DNA of 52,061 nt from Phytohabitans sp036906915 (GTDB lineage: Bacteria > Actinomycetota > Actinomycetes > Mycobacteriales > Micromonosporaceae), in NCBI RefSeq assembly GCF_036906915.1, contig NZ_JBAKHX010000059.1:1-52061 (forward strand), read 5' to 3'. Both the position numbers and the translations under genes were made by a program. This document shows positions 31,070 to 39,351 of this stretch, piece after piece. The notes beneath the pieces were generated by a model. It was not told where the DNA came from. It saw only the letters and a list, made by a program, of their open reading frames with translations, and ran no database searches. Positions within the stretch are counted from its first letter, which is position 1, and every line of letters starts with the position of its first letter.

Positions 31070-32346
31070 ACCTCTGGATGTCCACAGTGGGCTCTTTGCA
31101 GCCGCGACCGCCACTGCCAGGGCCGATCGTCGCCGACGTCGCGATCGTCGGTGCCGGATACACGGGACTGTGGACGGCGTACTACCTGGCGCGGGCCGAG
31201 CCGTCGCTGCGGATCGCCGTGGTGGAGAAGGAGATCGCCGGGTTCGGGGCGTCCGGGCGCAACGGCGGCTGGTGCTCCGCGCTCTTCCCCACACCCGCGC
31301 CCCTGCTTGCCCGCAGGCACGGCAAGGCCGGCGTCGTGGCGATTAGGCGCGCGATGGAAGCCACAGTGGACGAGGTCGGGCGGGTGGCAGCCGCCGAGGG
31401 CATCGACTGCGACTGGGCGAAAGGCGGCACGGTCACACTGGCCCGGACACCGGCACAGCTCCGTCGTGCCGAAGCCGCCGTTCGGGAGACGGAGGACCTT
31501 GTGCTCCTCAGCGCCGACGAGGCCCGCAAGCGGTGCGGCGCCACACGGGTGCTCGGCGGCACGTACACGCCCAACTGCGCGGCCATCCACCCGGCTCGGC
31601 TGGTGCGCGGCCTCGCGCGGGCGGTGGAGGCCCGGGGCGTCACGATCTACGAGGGCACGCCGGCGCTGCGGCTGCGCAAGGGCGCCGTCGACACACCTGC
31701 CGGCGCGGTACGGGCACCCGTCGTCATACGGGCCACCGAGGCGTACACGTCGGGGCTGCCGGGCCTGCGGCGGGCTATCGCGCCGATCTACTCGCTGATC
31801 GTGGCGACACCGCCGCTGCCGGACGCGTTCTGGGTGGACGCCGGGCTGGCCGAGCGGGAGACGTTCTCCGACTTCCGGCGGCTGATCATCTACGGCCAGC
31901 GCACGGCCGACAACCGGCTGGTCTTCGGCGGGCGCGGGGCGCCGTACCACTTCGGGTCGCGGACGCGGCCGGAGTACGACAGCGAACCACGCGTGTTCGA
32001 GGCGCTGCGCCGGACGCTCGCGGATCTGTTCCCGGCACTCGGGTCGGTGCCCCTGACGCACTCGTGGGGTGGTGCGGTGGGCATCCCCGCGGACTGGTCG
32101 GCCTCGGTGGGGCTCGACCGGAGCACCGGGCTGGGCTGGGCCGGCGGGTACGTCGGCGACGGTGTCGGCACCGCGAACCTCGCCGGGCGTACCCTCGCCG
32201 ACCTGGTCCTTGGCGTGGAGAGCGACCTGACCGCGCTGCCCTGGGTGGGGCACCGGTCGCCGCACTGGGCGCCCGAGCCGCTGCGCTGGGTCGGCGTCAA
32301 CGCGGTCCGCAAGCTGGTGACCTGGGCGGACGCCGCCCGCCTCTAG
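31066..32346 (+). CDS. FAD-dependent amine oxidoreductase (PuuB/DAO family)
   Basis: 426 aa. The N-terminal dinucleotide fold is VADVAIVGAGYTGLWTAYYL with the following EKEIAGFGASGRNGGWCSAL, the hallmark of the DAO family that includes gamma-glutamylputrescine oxidase. C-terminal GWAGGYVGDGVGTANLAGRT is the second FAD contact. I chose GTG 31066, which overlaps the aminotransferase stop; ATG 31078 is possible. Coupling to the aminotransferase and the Lrp gene suggests oxidation of polyamines or their derivatives to aldehydes. No gamma-glutamylputrescine synthetase gene is in the window, so the exact substrate is open. Confidence 0.88.
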   Translation: MNLWMSTVGSLQPRPPLPGPIVADVAIVGAGYTGLWTAYYLARAEPSLRIAVVEKEIAGFGASGRNGGWCSALFPTPAPLLARRHGKAGVVAIRRAMEATVDEVGRVAAAEGIDCDWAKGGTVTLARTPAQLRRAEAAVRETEDLVLLSADEARKRCGATRVLGGTYTPNCAAIHPARLVRGLARAVEARGVTIYEGTPALRLRKGAVDTPAGAVRAPVVIRATEAYTSGLPGLRRAIAPIYSLIVATPPLPDAFWVDAGLAERETFSDFRRLIIYGQRTADNRLVFGGRGAPYHFGSRTRPEYDSEPRVFEALRRTLADLFPALGSVPLTHSWGGAVGIPADWSASVGLDRSTGLGWAGGYVGDGVGTANLAGRTLADLVLGVESDLTALPWVGHRSPHWAPEPLRWVGVNAVRKLVTWADAARL

Positions 32347-32357
32347 CGAGGCAGCCG

Positions 32358-32726
32358 CTAGTGGGCTGGGGGGATCACGCGGAGGTGGCCCCGGCGGCCC
32401 TGCTGGTGTGGGTGCGGGTGGGGGTCGGGAAGATCTTCGTCCTGGCGCTGCACCGGACGGGCTGCCTCGCGCACGGCCTCGGCCAGGGCGACCAGGTCGT
32501 CCGTCGTCGGCGGAGGGGGCGCGAACTCGCCGTCGTGCCGCACCAACTCCCACCCGCGGGGGGCGGTCAGGCTGCGGGCATGGGGCTCGCACAGGTCGTA
32601 CGTGTGCGGCTCGGCAAATGCCGCCAAAGGCCCCACAACAGCCGTGCTGTCGTTGTAGACATAGGTCAACGTGGCGACGGCTTGGCGGGGGCAGCCGTTT
32701 CGGGAGCAGCGCCGTGGTGACCTCAC
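32358..32726 (-). CDS. DUF3499 protein
   Basis: 122 aa from GTG. The N-terminus RRCSRNGCPRQAVATLTYVY and the later TYDLCEPHARSLTAPRGWEL give a C-x4-C ... C-x2-H pattern that could hold zinc, typical of the actinobacterial DUF3499 family. The C-terminus is His/Pro-rich (DPHPHPHQQG). In mycobacteria and streptomycetes this gene lies beside the metallopeptidase-like gene and whiB, as it does here, divergent from the next gene. The function is unknown. Confidence 0.9.
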   Translation of the reverse strand: MRSPRRCSRNGCPRQAVATLTYVYNDSTAVVGPLAAFAEPHTYDLCEPHARSLTAPRGWELVRHDGEFAPPPPTTDDLVALAEAVREAARPVQRQDEDLPDPHPHPHQQGRRGHLRVIPPAH

Positions 32727-32827
32727 GGCGGCACGTTATCTCTCCTACCCGCTTCGGCGCTCAGGATGGCGCTGCGACACGCCGGCCGCGTGAGTTGGTC
32801 GGTGCGGAGTGCGACTACATTCTTGAC

Positions 32828-33277
32828 GTGAGCAGTCCCGAACCCCGTCGCCCCGGCGCCGGCCGCCGCACCCATCGTGACCGGCATGGGCGCGGCCTGC
32901 GTGGCCGGCTGGTGCCCGCCACGGTGCCGCTGGCCCGCACCAAAGCGGAGATCTTCGACGATCTTGTGCTCGACACGGTCGAGAGCCTGGAGCGGCGGTT
33001 CGCCAAGGAGCTGGCTGGTGTCGAGTTCGCGGTCGAAGATGTGCCGCCGGATCTGAACGTCTACGACTCTGACGTGCTCGAAGACGGCGAGGTGCCCCTG
33101 GCCCGGCTGCTGCCGGGGCGCCCTGGGCGGCAGGAGGTGCCGCCCCGGATCGTGCTCTACCGCCGCCCGCTGGAATTTCGGGCCATGGACCGTGACGATC
33201 TGGCCGATCTAGTGCATGACGTCATCATCGAACAGGTCGCGAACCTGCTCGGTGTGGACCCGGACGAGCTGGCCTGA
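32828..33277 (+). CDS. Metallopeptidase-family protein with degenerate zinc motif
   Basis: 149 aa. The Arg/His-rich N-terminus is followed by KAEIFDDLVLDTVESLERRF, GVEFAVEDVPP, IVLYRRPLEF and LVHDVIIEQVANLLGVDPDE. The last block aligns with the HExxH helix of the small zincin family (PF06262), but here reads HDVII-E, so the second zinc histidine is missing. The GTG start has no ribosome-binding site, while TACATT lies eight bases upstream, so a leaderless mRNA is likely. Neighbourhood with DUF3499 and whiB is conserved in actinobacteria. Peptidase activity should not be assumed. Confidence 0.85.
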   Translation: MSSPEPRRPGAGRRTHRDRHGRGLRGRLVPATVPLARTKAEIFDDLVLDTVESLERRFAKELAGVEFAVEDVPPDLNVYDSDVLEDGEVPLARLLPGRPGRQEVPPRIVLYRRPLEFRAMDRDDLADLVHDVIIEQVANLLGVDPDELA

Positions 33278-33367
33278 GCAAACCGAACCAGAATTCGGGT
33301 CGTTCGCCGTCGTTGGTCGCCACGGCTCCCTTACCGACACAAAGCACCCACGCCCCCCGCGCGGGTC

Positions 33368-33625
33368 TCAGGCCACCCGTCGCTTGAGCTTGCGGCGCTC
33401 CCGTTCGGAGAGTCCGCCCCAGATGCCAAAGCGCTCGTCGTGCGCTAGCGCGTACTCCAGGCACTCGGCCTTGACCTCGCACCGCGAGCAGATGCGCTTG
33501 GCTTCGCGGGTCGATCCGCCCTTCTCCGGGAAGAACGCCTCCGGGTCGGTCTGCGAGCACAGTGCGCGCTCCTGCCATTCCGGCGCGTCCCCGATCAGGT
33601 CGGCCGCCTCCAATGGGCCGTCCAT
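33368..33625 (-). CDS. whiB: WhiB-family iron-sulfur transcriptional regulator (WhiB2/WhmD type)
   Basis: 85 aa. Four cysteines (near 23, 46, 49 and 55) bind a 4Fe-4S cluster: ALCSQTDPEAFFPEKGGSTR, then RICSRCEVKAECLEYAL. The FGIWGGLSERERRKLKRR turn and basic tail are the sigma-factor/DNA contact. The sequence closely resembles Streptomyces WhiB and mycobacterial WhiB2, regulators of septation and development. I chose ATG 33625 because AAGGGGG lies seven bases upstream; ATG 33631 is two codons earlier. The upstream region is AT-rich and contains a perfect 14-bp palindrome. Confidence 0.93.
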   Translation of the reverse strand: MDGPLEAADLIGDAPEWQERALCSQTDPEAFFPEKGGSTREAKRICSRCEVKAECLEYALAHDERFGIWGGLSERERRKLKRRVA

Positions 33626-33744
33626 CAGCATGCCCCCTTCTAGCGCACCAGCTGCGTCGCCGGCGCAACCCCCCACGCGGAAGGCGTGTCATTTGTCCGA
33701 ACAGTGTTGGTTTAACCTATACTATTCGAACAACCCCAGTGAAA

Positions 33745-33758
33745 TTACACGCGTGTAA
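33745..33758. promoter_or_regulatory. Perfect 14-bp palindrome upstream of whiB
   Basis: TTACACGCGTGTAA is a perfect palindrome in the 249-bp AT-rich spacer between whiB (minus) and the end of fbiC (minus). It lies about 120 bp upstream of the whiB start. The symmetry and AT-rich edges suggest a dimeric repressor or activator site. The binding protein is unknown. A TAGTAT hexamer nearer whiB on the minus strand could be its -10. Confidence 0.5.
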
Positions 33759-33874
33759 TGCGTGCGTCGTCAAGCGGAACCTGATAAATAGGGGCCGCCT
33801 TCCGGCGCGCCGCGGAAGACTCGCGGTACGCCTAACCGATTCACCCCCCACCTGGGTAACGCCCCGTAGGCGCG

Positions 33875-36373
33875 TCACCGGGAGAGGTACGCCGTGGTGC
33901 GCTCGCGCGCTGGCCGTCCGGCAGCCGCCGCGATCGCGCGCAACTGCTCGACGGTGCGGGCCGAACCGTTGTCGGAACCGGCCATCCTGGAGATCGTCTC
34001 CTCCATCAGCGTGCCGCCCAAATCATTGCAGCCACCCTCGAGCATCGCCACGGTGCCCTCGTCGCCGAGCTTCACCCAGGAGCACTGGATGTTGGCGATC
34101 CGGCCGTGCAGGAGGACCCGCGCCATCGCGTGCACGGCACGATTTTCCCGCCACGTCGGGCCCGGACGGGCGATGCCGGCAAGATAGATCGGCGCGTTGG
34201 TGTGCACGAACGGCAGTCCCACGAACTCGGTGAAGCCGCCCGTGCGGTCCTGCACGCCGGCCAGTACCCGGAAGTGGCCCAGCCACTGCCGCGGATGGTC
34301 GACATGGCCGTACATCATCGTGGAGCTGGACCGGATGCCCAGCTCGTGCGCCGTGGTGACCACCTCGACCCAGGTGGCCGCCGGCAGTTTGCCCTTGGTC
34401 AGCACCCAGCGCACATCGTCGTCGAGGATCTCCGCGGCGGTACCCGGGATCGTGTCGAGCCCGGCCTCGCGCAGCATGGTCAGCCAGTCTCGGATCGACA
34501 TGCCGGCCTTCGACGCGGCGGTCACGATCTCCATCGGCGAGAACGCGTGCACGTGCATCTGCGGCACCCGCTCCTTGACCCCGCGCACCAGGTCGGCGTA
34601 CGCGGTGACCGGCAGCTTCGGGTCGATGCCGCCCTGCATGCACACCTCGGTGGCGCCCGCCCGCCAGGCCTCCTCGGCCCGATCGGCCACCTGCTCGACC
34701 GAGAGGCGATAGGCGTCGGCGTCGCGCTCGCGCTGGGCGAACGCGCAGAACCGGCAACCGACGTAGCAGACGTTGGAGAAGTTGATGTTCCGGTTCACCA
34801 CGTACGTGACGTCGTCGCCCACGGCCGCCTTGCGCAGCTCGTCGGCGATCCGGCACAGCTCGTCGAGGGCGATGCCGTCGGCGTTGAACAGCGCCACAGC
34901 CGAATCCTCGTGCTCCGGCAGCAGCAGCGCCGCCGGGTCGGTGGCCGCGAGCTTGAGCCCGGCGAGCACATCGGAATCCGTGTGCGCCGCGACCGGCGTC
35001 GCCACGTGGTCGGCCACCGCGGCCCAGTCGCCGTACACGTTGTCGAAGTCGCCGCGGCGATCGCCGGTCCGGCCGGTGGTGTCGATCGTCTCGTGCAGAT
35101 CGGTGCGACCGGTGGGCACCGAGTCGTCCGGCTCCTGCCAGGGACGGCCCACCAGCGGCGCGTCTGGATTGGCCAGGCCATCGGGCAGGGCCAGCGCCGA
35201 GACGTGCGGCATGATCCGAGGGTCGAGCCACGGGTCGCCGCGCTGGGCGTACTCGGGATAGATGGCCAGGCGCTCGCGCAGTGCGAATCCCGCGGCGGCC
35301 GACCGCTCCCTCAGCTCGTCGATCTGCGGCCATGGCCGCTCCGGGCTCACGTGGTCTGGAGTGACCGGCGAGACGCCGCCCCAGTCGTCGATGCCCGCGC
35401 GCAGCAGGAGGTCGTATTCGCCGGCGATGAGGTTGGGCGGCGCCTGGATGCGCGCGCGAGGGCCGAGCAGGATGCGCGCGACGGCGACCGTCGCGGCGAG
35501 GTCGGTGAGCTCCGCGTCGGGCATGCCGCGCATGGCGGTATCCGGCTTGGCGCGGAAGTTCTGGATGATGGATTCCTGGATGTTCCCGTACTCGCGGGCG
35601 ACGCGGCGGATCGCGAAGAGCGAGTCGGCGCGCTCGGGGAGCGTCTCGCCGATGCCGATCAGGATGCCCGTGGTGAACGGCACGCCGACCCGACCGGCGT
35701 CTTCGAGCACCCGGAGCCGCACGGCTGGTTCCTTGTCGGGCGAGCCGTAGTGCGGGCCGCCCTGCTCGCTCCACAGGCGAGTCGCGGTGGTCTCCAGCAT
35801 CATGCCCATGCTGGCGGCGACCGGCTTCAGCCGCTGGAGGTCGGCCCAGGAAAGGACGCCGGGGTTGAGGTGCGGGAGAAGGCCGGTCTCTTCGAGTACC
35901 GCGATGGCGCATGCCCGCACATAGTCCAGTGCGGACTCGTAGCCGCGCTCGTCGAGCCACTGGCGGGCGGCGGGCCACCGCTCCTCGGGCCGGTCGCCGA
36001 GCGTGAAAAGCGCTTCCTTACAGCCGTGGGCGGCGCCGGCGCGGGCGATGTCGAGCACTTCGTCCCGCTCCAGGAAGGCCGCCGGGAGCCGGTGCGGCAC
36101 GGTCGCGAACGTGCAGTAGTGGCACCGGTCGCGGCAGAGCCGGGTGAGCGGGATGAAGACATTCTTGGAGAACGTGATGACGCCCGGCCGGCCGGCGTCA
36201 CGCAGTCCCGCGTCGCGGATCGCGCCGGCGATGGTGAGCAGTTCGTCGAGGGCCTCGCCGCGAGCGGCCAGCAGGGTGGCGGCCTCGTCGACGTCTAGCG
36301 CCTTGCCGTCGGCGGCCCGGCGCAACGCCCGCCGCAAGCTGTGATCCACCACCCGAGTCAGCCTAGCCCTCAC
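33875..36373 (-). CDS. fbiC: 7,8-didemethyl-8-hydroxy-5-deazariboflavin (FO) synthase, CofG-CofH fusion
   Basis: 832 aa bifunctional radical-SAM enzyme that makes the deazaflavin core of coenzyme F420 from tyrosine and a flavin precursor. The CofG half has CRDRCHYCTF (Cys near 80, 84, 87). The CofH half has FSNVCYVGCRFCAFAQ (Cys near 536-543) and VCMQGGIDPKLPVTAYADLV. Length matches actinobacterial FbiC (about 830-860 aa). It starts at GTG 36373. In mycobacteria fbiC is far from fbiAB; here it lies between whiB and cofD, separated by one membrane-protein gene. Confidence 0.95.
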   Translation of the reverse strand: MRARLTRVVDHSLRRALRRAADGKALDVDEAATLLAARGEALDELLTIAGAIRDAGLRDAGRPGVITFSKNVFIPLTRLCRDRCHYCTFATVPHRLPAAFLERDEVLDIARAGAAHGCKEALFTLGDRPEERWPAARQWLDERGYESALDYVRACAIAVLEETGLLPHLNPGVLSWADLQRLKPVAASMGMMLETTATRLWSEQGGPHYGSPDKEPAVRLRVLEDAGRVGVPFTTGILIGIGETLPERADSLFAIRRVAREYGNIQESIIQNFRAKPDTAMRGMPDAELTDLAATVAVARILLGPRARIQAPPNLIAGEYDLLLRAGIDDWGGVSPVTPDHVSPERPWPQIDELRERSAAAGFALRERLAIYPEYAQRGDPWLDPRIMPHVSALALPDGLANPDAPLVGRPWQEPDDSVPTGRTDLHETIDTTGRTGDRRGDFDNVYGDWAAVADHVATPVAAHTDSDVLAGLKLAATDPAALLLPEHEDSAVALFNADGIALDELCRIADELRKAAVGDDVTYVVNRNINFSNVCYVGCRFCAFAQRERDADAYRLSVEQVADRAEEAWRAGATEVCMQGGIDPKLPVTAYADLVRGVKERVPQMHVHAFSPMEIVTAASKAGMSIRDWLTMLREAGLDTIPGTAAEILDDDVRWVLTKGKLPAATWVEVVTTAHELGIRSSSTMMYGHVDHPRQWLGHFRVLAGVQDRTGGFTEFVGLPFVHTNAPIYLAGIARPGPTWRENRAVHAMARVLLHGRIANIQCSWVKLGDEGTVAMLEGGCNDLGGTLMEETISRMAGSDNGSARTVEQLRAIAAAAGRPARERTTAYLSR

Positions 36374-36374
36374 C

Positions 36375-36406
36375 GTGCCTCAGGCCGCCGAGACGGCCTG
36401 AGGCAC
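36375..36406. terminator. Hairpin between the membrane-protein gene and fbiC
   Basis: A perfect 13-bp stem (36375-36387 with 36394-36406) has a six-base loop CCGAGA. It follows the stop of the minus-strand membrane-protein gene at 36419 and ends two bases before the fbiC start. It probably terminates the membrane-protein transcript. It would also lie in the fbiC leader or promoter, so a regulatory role is possible. Confidence 0.75.
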
Positions 36407-36418
36407 CGGTCACAGCGA

Positions 36419-37309
36419 CTAGCGCTGCTGGTAGATCTGGGTTGGCGGCTCGTCGTCGCCCTGGCCGTGTGCCGAGGGCGGCGGGGCGTAGCCGGCGGAC
36501 GGCTGCTGGCTCGCCGGGTTGATGAGCTGCGTGTGGCCCTCTTCCGGCTGGCCGGGCGCCGGCGGGGCGGGCGTGGGCGGAGGCGGGCTCGGTGCCGCCG
36601 GCGGCGCCGAGGTCGGGTACGCCTGCGGGGCCGGCTGCTGCGCGGCTGGCTGCTGTGGGTACGGCTGCTGTGGGTACGGCTGTTGGGAGTACGGCTGCTG
36701 CTGGTACTGCGCGGTGTGCTGGGCGTATTGCGGGTAGCCCGGCTGGCCGTACGGCGGCGGCTGCGCGTAGCCCGGCTGCTGGGGGTAACCGTACTGGCCC
36801 GGCTGCGGCGTGGGCTTCGGGATGAAATAGAGGCCGCGGCCGACCCGCACCAGCGCGTACGCGGCGACCCCGAGCACCGCCACCCAGGCCAACCGGGTCA
36901 GGAACGTCTCGAAGCCGGCCCGAGCGCCGATGTCGGTGATGATGACCACCACGCCGACCAGCAGACCGAAGATCACACCGAAGAACGCCGCCACGGCGTA
37001 CTCGATCAGCGCCACCAGCGTGATCAGCTTGGCCCGCGCGACCGGCGGGTGGATGTGGTTGGCGAGCAGCACCGCGAGCAGCGGCAGGCCGATCGTCGTC
37101 AGGTTGATGAACCCGCCGAAGCTTCTGGACGACCGGCTCGTGAAGTCGTTGTCGTCGAAATCGACCGGGATCATGAGGTCGAGCAGCGCGACGAAAAGAA
37201 ATACCGCCGTGGCGCCCAGGAGCACCAGGGCGGCAAGCTCGCGCAAGGGCTTTGTCAACTTGCTGGCCGGCGTCCCGTCGGTCGGCGCGGCCGCTGGTTC
37301 CGTGGTCAA
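36419..37309 (-). CDS. Membrane protein with Gln/Pro/Tyr-rich C-terminal tail
   Basis: About 296 aa. Four hydrophobic segments (LAALVLLGATAVFLFVALLD, LTTIGLPLLAVLLAN, AVAAFFGVIFGLLVGVVVII, LAWVAVLGVAAYALVRV) are followed from about residue 165 by a disordered tail of PGQYGYPQQPGYAQPP-type repeats, SQQPYPQQPYPQQP and a Pro-rich end. I chose a TTG start at 37309 behind GGGGGAG; no ATG or GTG fits better. It is divergent from cofD. Similar proteins are common hypotheticals in Micromonosporaceae. Function is unknown; the neighbourhood does not show a link to F420. Confidence 0.75.
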   Translation of the reverse strand: MTTEPAAAPTDGTPASKLTKPLRELAALVLLGATAVFLFVALLDLMIPVDFDDNDFTSRSSRSFGGFINLTTIGLPLLAVLLANHIHPPVARAKLITLVALIEYAVAAFFGVIFGLLVGVVVIITDIGARAGFETFLTRLAWVAVLGVAAYALVRVGRGLYFIPKPTPQPGQYGYPQQPGYAQPPPYGQPGYPQYAQHTAQYQQQPYSQQPYPQQPYPQQPAAQQPAPQAYPTSAPPAAPSPPPPTPAPPAPGQPEEGHTQLINPASQQPSAGYAPPPSAHGQGDDEPPTQIYQQR

Positions 37310-37414
37310 GACTCCCCCAGGGGGCGGGTGGCGGACATATCGGTATGCGTCCGTGAGCCTAGCCTCCCGGGGGTAGCGGTGTGTGACACCAGGGGCTTGA
37401 GCGAGGATGTCGGC

Positions 37415-38362
37415 ATGCGGATCGTGGTACTGGCCGGCGGCATCGGCGGCGCCCGCTTCCTTGCCGGCGTGCGCGCGTACGCCCGGCAACACGGCGCCGA
37501 AGTCACCGCCATAGTCAACGTCGGCGACGACGTCATCATGCACGGGCTCCGGATCTGCCCCGACCTGGACAGCGTCATGTACACGCTGGGCGGCGGCGCC
37601 GATCCCGAGCGTGGCTGGGGCCGGGTCGGCGAGACCTGGACCGTCAAGGAAGAGCTGGCCGCCTATCAGGCCGAGCCCACCTGGTTCGGCCTCGGCGACA
37701 AGGACATCGCCACGCACCTCGTGCGCACTACCATGCTCAACGCGGGCTACCCGCTGTCCGCGGTCACAGAGGCGCTGTGCGCGCGCTGGCAGCCCGGCGT
37801 CCGCATGCTGCCGGCGACCGACGACCGCTTGGAGACGCACGCGGTGGTCACCCTGGACGGCACGCAGCGCGCCGTGCATTTCCAGGAGTGGTGGGTACGC
37901 CATCGCGGCGCCATCCCCACCGAAAGGTTCGTCTTCGTCGGGGCCGAGTCCGCCAAACCCGCGGCCGGAGTGCTCGACGCGCTGTCGGCGGCCGACCTGG
38001 TGCTGGTCGCGCCGAGCAACCCCGTAGTCAGCATCGCGCCGATCCTCGCGGTGGCCGCCCTGCGCGAGGCGGTCACCACGGGAGGCGCGCCCGTCATCGG
38101 GGTCTCGCCCATCATCGGCGGCGCGCCGGTGCGCGGCATGGCCGACAAGTGCCTCGCCGTGGTGGGCGTGGAGTGCAGCGCCGCCGGCGTCGGTGGGCTG
38201 TACGGCGCACGGTCGAAGGGCGGCCTACTCGACGGCTGGCTGGTCGACTCGACCGACTCCGAGGCCGAGGTGCCCGACGTGCGGGTCCGGGCGATTCCAC
38301 TCTGGATGAGCTCGCCGGAGGACACCGCCGAGATGGTGCGCGCGGCGGTGGAACTCGCATGA
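37415..38362 (+). CDS. cofD: 2-phospho-L-lactate transferase / phosphoenolpyruvate FO transferase
   Basis: 315 aa CofD/FbiA. The opening VVLAGGIGGARFLAGVRAYA is the nucleotide-binding start of the family, with VNVGDDVIMHGLRICPDLDS and SNPVVSIAPILAVAALREAV further on. It joins FO to the lactyl- or enolpyruvyl-phospho-guanosine donor to make (dehydro-)F420-0. ATG 37415 has GAGGA eight bases upstream. It overlaps cofE by four bases (ATGA). Together with fbiC and cofE it gives most of the F420 pathway; the guanylyltransferase (CofC/FbiD) is not in the window. Confidence 0.95.
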   Translation: MRIVVLAGGIGGARFLAGVRAYARQHGAEVTAIVNVGDDVIMHGLRICPDLDSVMYTLGGGADPERGWGRVGETWTVKEELAAYQAEPTWFGLGDKDIATHLVRTTMLNAGYPLSAVTEALCARWQPGVRMLPATDDRLETHAVVTLDGTQRAVHFQEWWVRHRGAIPTERFVFVGAESAKPAAGVLDALSAADLVLVAPSNPVVSIAPILAVAALREAVTTGGAPVIGVSPIIGGAPVRGMADKCLAVVGVECSAAGVGGLYGARSKGGLLDGWLVDSTDSEAEVPDVRVRAIPLWMSSPEDTAEMVRAAVELA

Positions 38363-39351
38363 GGCTGGAAGTACTGCCGGTCACCGGGATCGGCGACGTC
38401 TCCCCCGGTGCCGACCTGGCCGCGCTGATAGGCGAGGCGGCACCGTGGCTGCGCGACGGCGACGTACTCGTCGTCACCAGCAAGATTGTGTCCAAAGCGG
38501 AGGGGCAGCTGGTCGACGTCCCGGTCGACGGGCCTTCACGGGCGGCGGCTCGCGATGAGATCCTCGCCGCCGAGACCGCCCGCACCGTGGCCCAGCGCGG
38601 CCAGACCCGCATCGTGCAGACCCACCACGGCTTCGTTATGGCGTCCGCCGGCATCGACGCGTCCAACGTGGACCGTTCTCAGGTCGTCCTGCTCCCCAAG
38701 GACCCGGACGCGTCGGCGCGGTCACTGCGGGCGGCGCTGCGCGAGCGGTACGGGATCGACGTCGCCGTCATCGTGTCCGACACGATGGGGCGGCCGTGGC
38801 GCAACGGGCTCACCGACGTGGCGCTGGGCGCCGCCGGCATCGACCCGATCCGCGACCACCGGGGCGAGACCGACCCGTACGGCAACGAGCTGCACATCAC
38901 GCAGATGGCGGTGGTCGACGAGCTGGCGGCGGCGGGCGAACTGGTCAAGGGCAAGGTTGGCCAGGTGCCGGTGGCGGTCGTGCGGGGCTACCTGGATCTC
39001 CCCGGTGGCGACGGGCCCGGCGCGGTGGCGCTCGTGCGGGACGCGGCGGCGGACCTGTTTTCTCTCGGCACCGCCGAGGCGCGGGCCGCGGGGCTGCGCG
39101 AAGCCGCGACCCTGGCACCGGGCGACTCCGACGGTGATCCGGAGGCGGTCGCGCGGGCCATCGCGACGGTCGCGGGCGTGGTCGCGCCCGGCACGATCTT
39201 CACGCACGTGCCCGGCGAAGGCGTCCACGCGACGCCGCCCGGCACCGAGGCGCCCGCCCTGATCCGTTTCGGTGAGGACATCCAGCGACTCCGCGCCGCG
39301 CTGGCGGCGGAGGCGGCGCCCACCTCGATCATTGTGCCTAGGACGGGTTGA
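38359..39351 (+). CDS. cofE: Coenzyme F420-0:L-glutamate ligase
   Basis: 330 aa. The CofE domain covers about 1-245, with LVVTSKIVSKAEGQLVDV, VSDTMGRPWRNGLTDVALGA, DPYGNELHITQMAVVDELAA and VPVAVVRGYLD. It adds the gamma-linked glutamate tail to F420-0. Mycobacterial FbiB (about 450 aa) has an extra nitroreductase-like domain that reduces dehydro-F420-0. Here only about 85 Ala-rich residues follow the CofE part, too short for that domain. The reductase must be encoded elsewhere or be unnecessary. The 3' end overlaps the convergent ArsR-type gene by 14 bp. Confidence 0.93.
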   Translation: MRLEVLPVTGIGDVSPGADLAALIGEAAPWLRDGDVLVVTSKIVSKAEGQLVDVPVDGPSRAAARDEILAAETARTVAQRGQTRIVQTHHGFVMASAGIDASNVDRSQVVLLPKDPDASARSLRAALRERYGIDVAVIVSDTMGRPWRNGLTDVALGAAGIDPIRDHRGETDPYGNELHITQMAVVDELAAAGELVKGKVGQVPVAVVRGYLDLPGGDGPGAVALVRDAAADLFSLGTAEARAAGLREAATLAPGDSDGDPEAVARAIATVAGVVAPGTIFTHVPGEGVHATPPGTEAPALIRFGEDIQRLRAALAAEAAPTSIIVPRTG

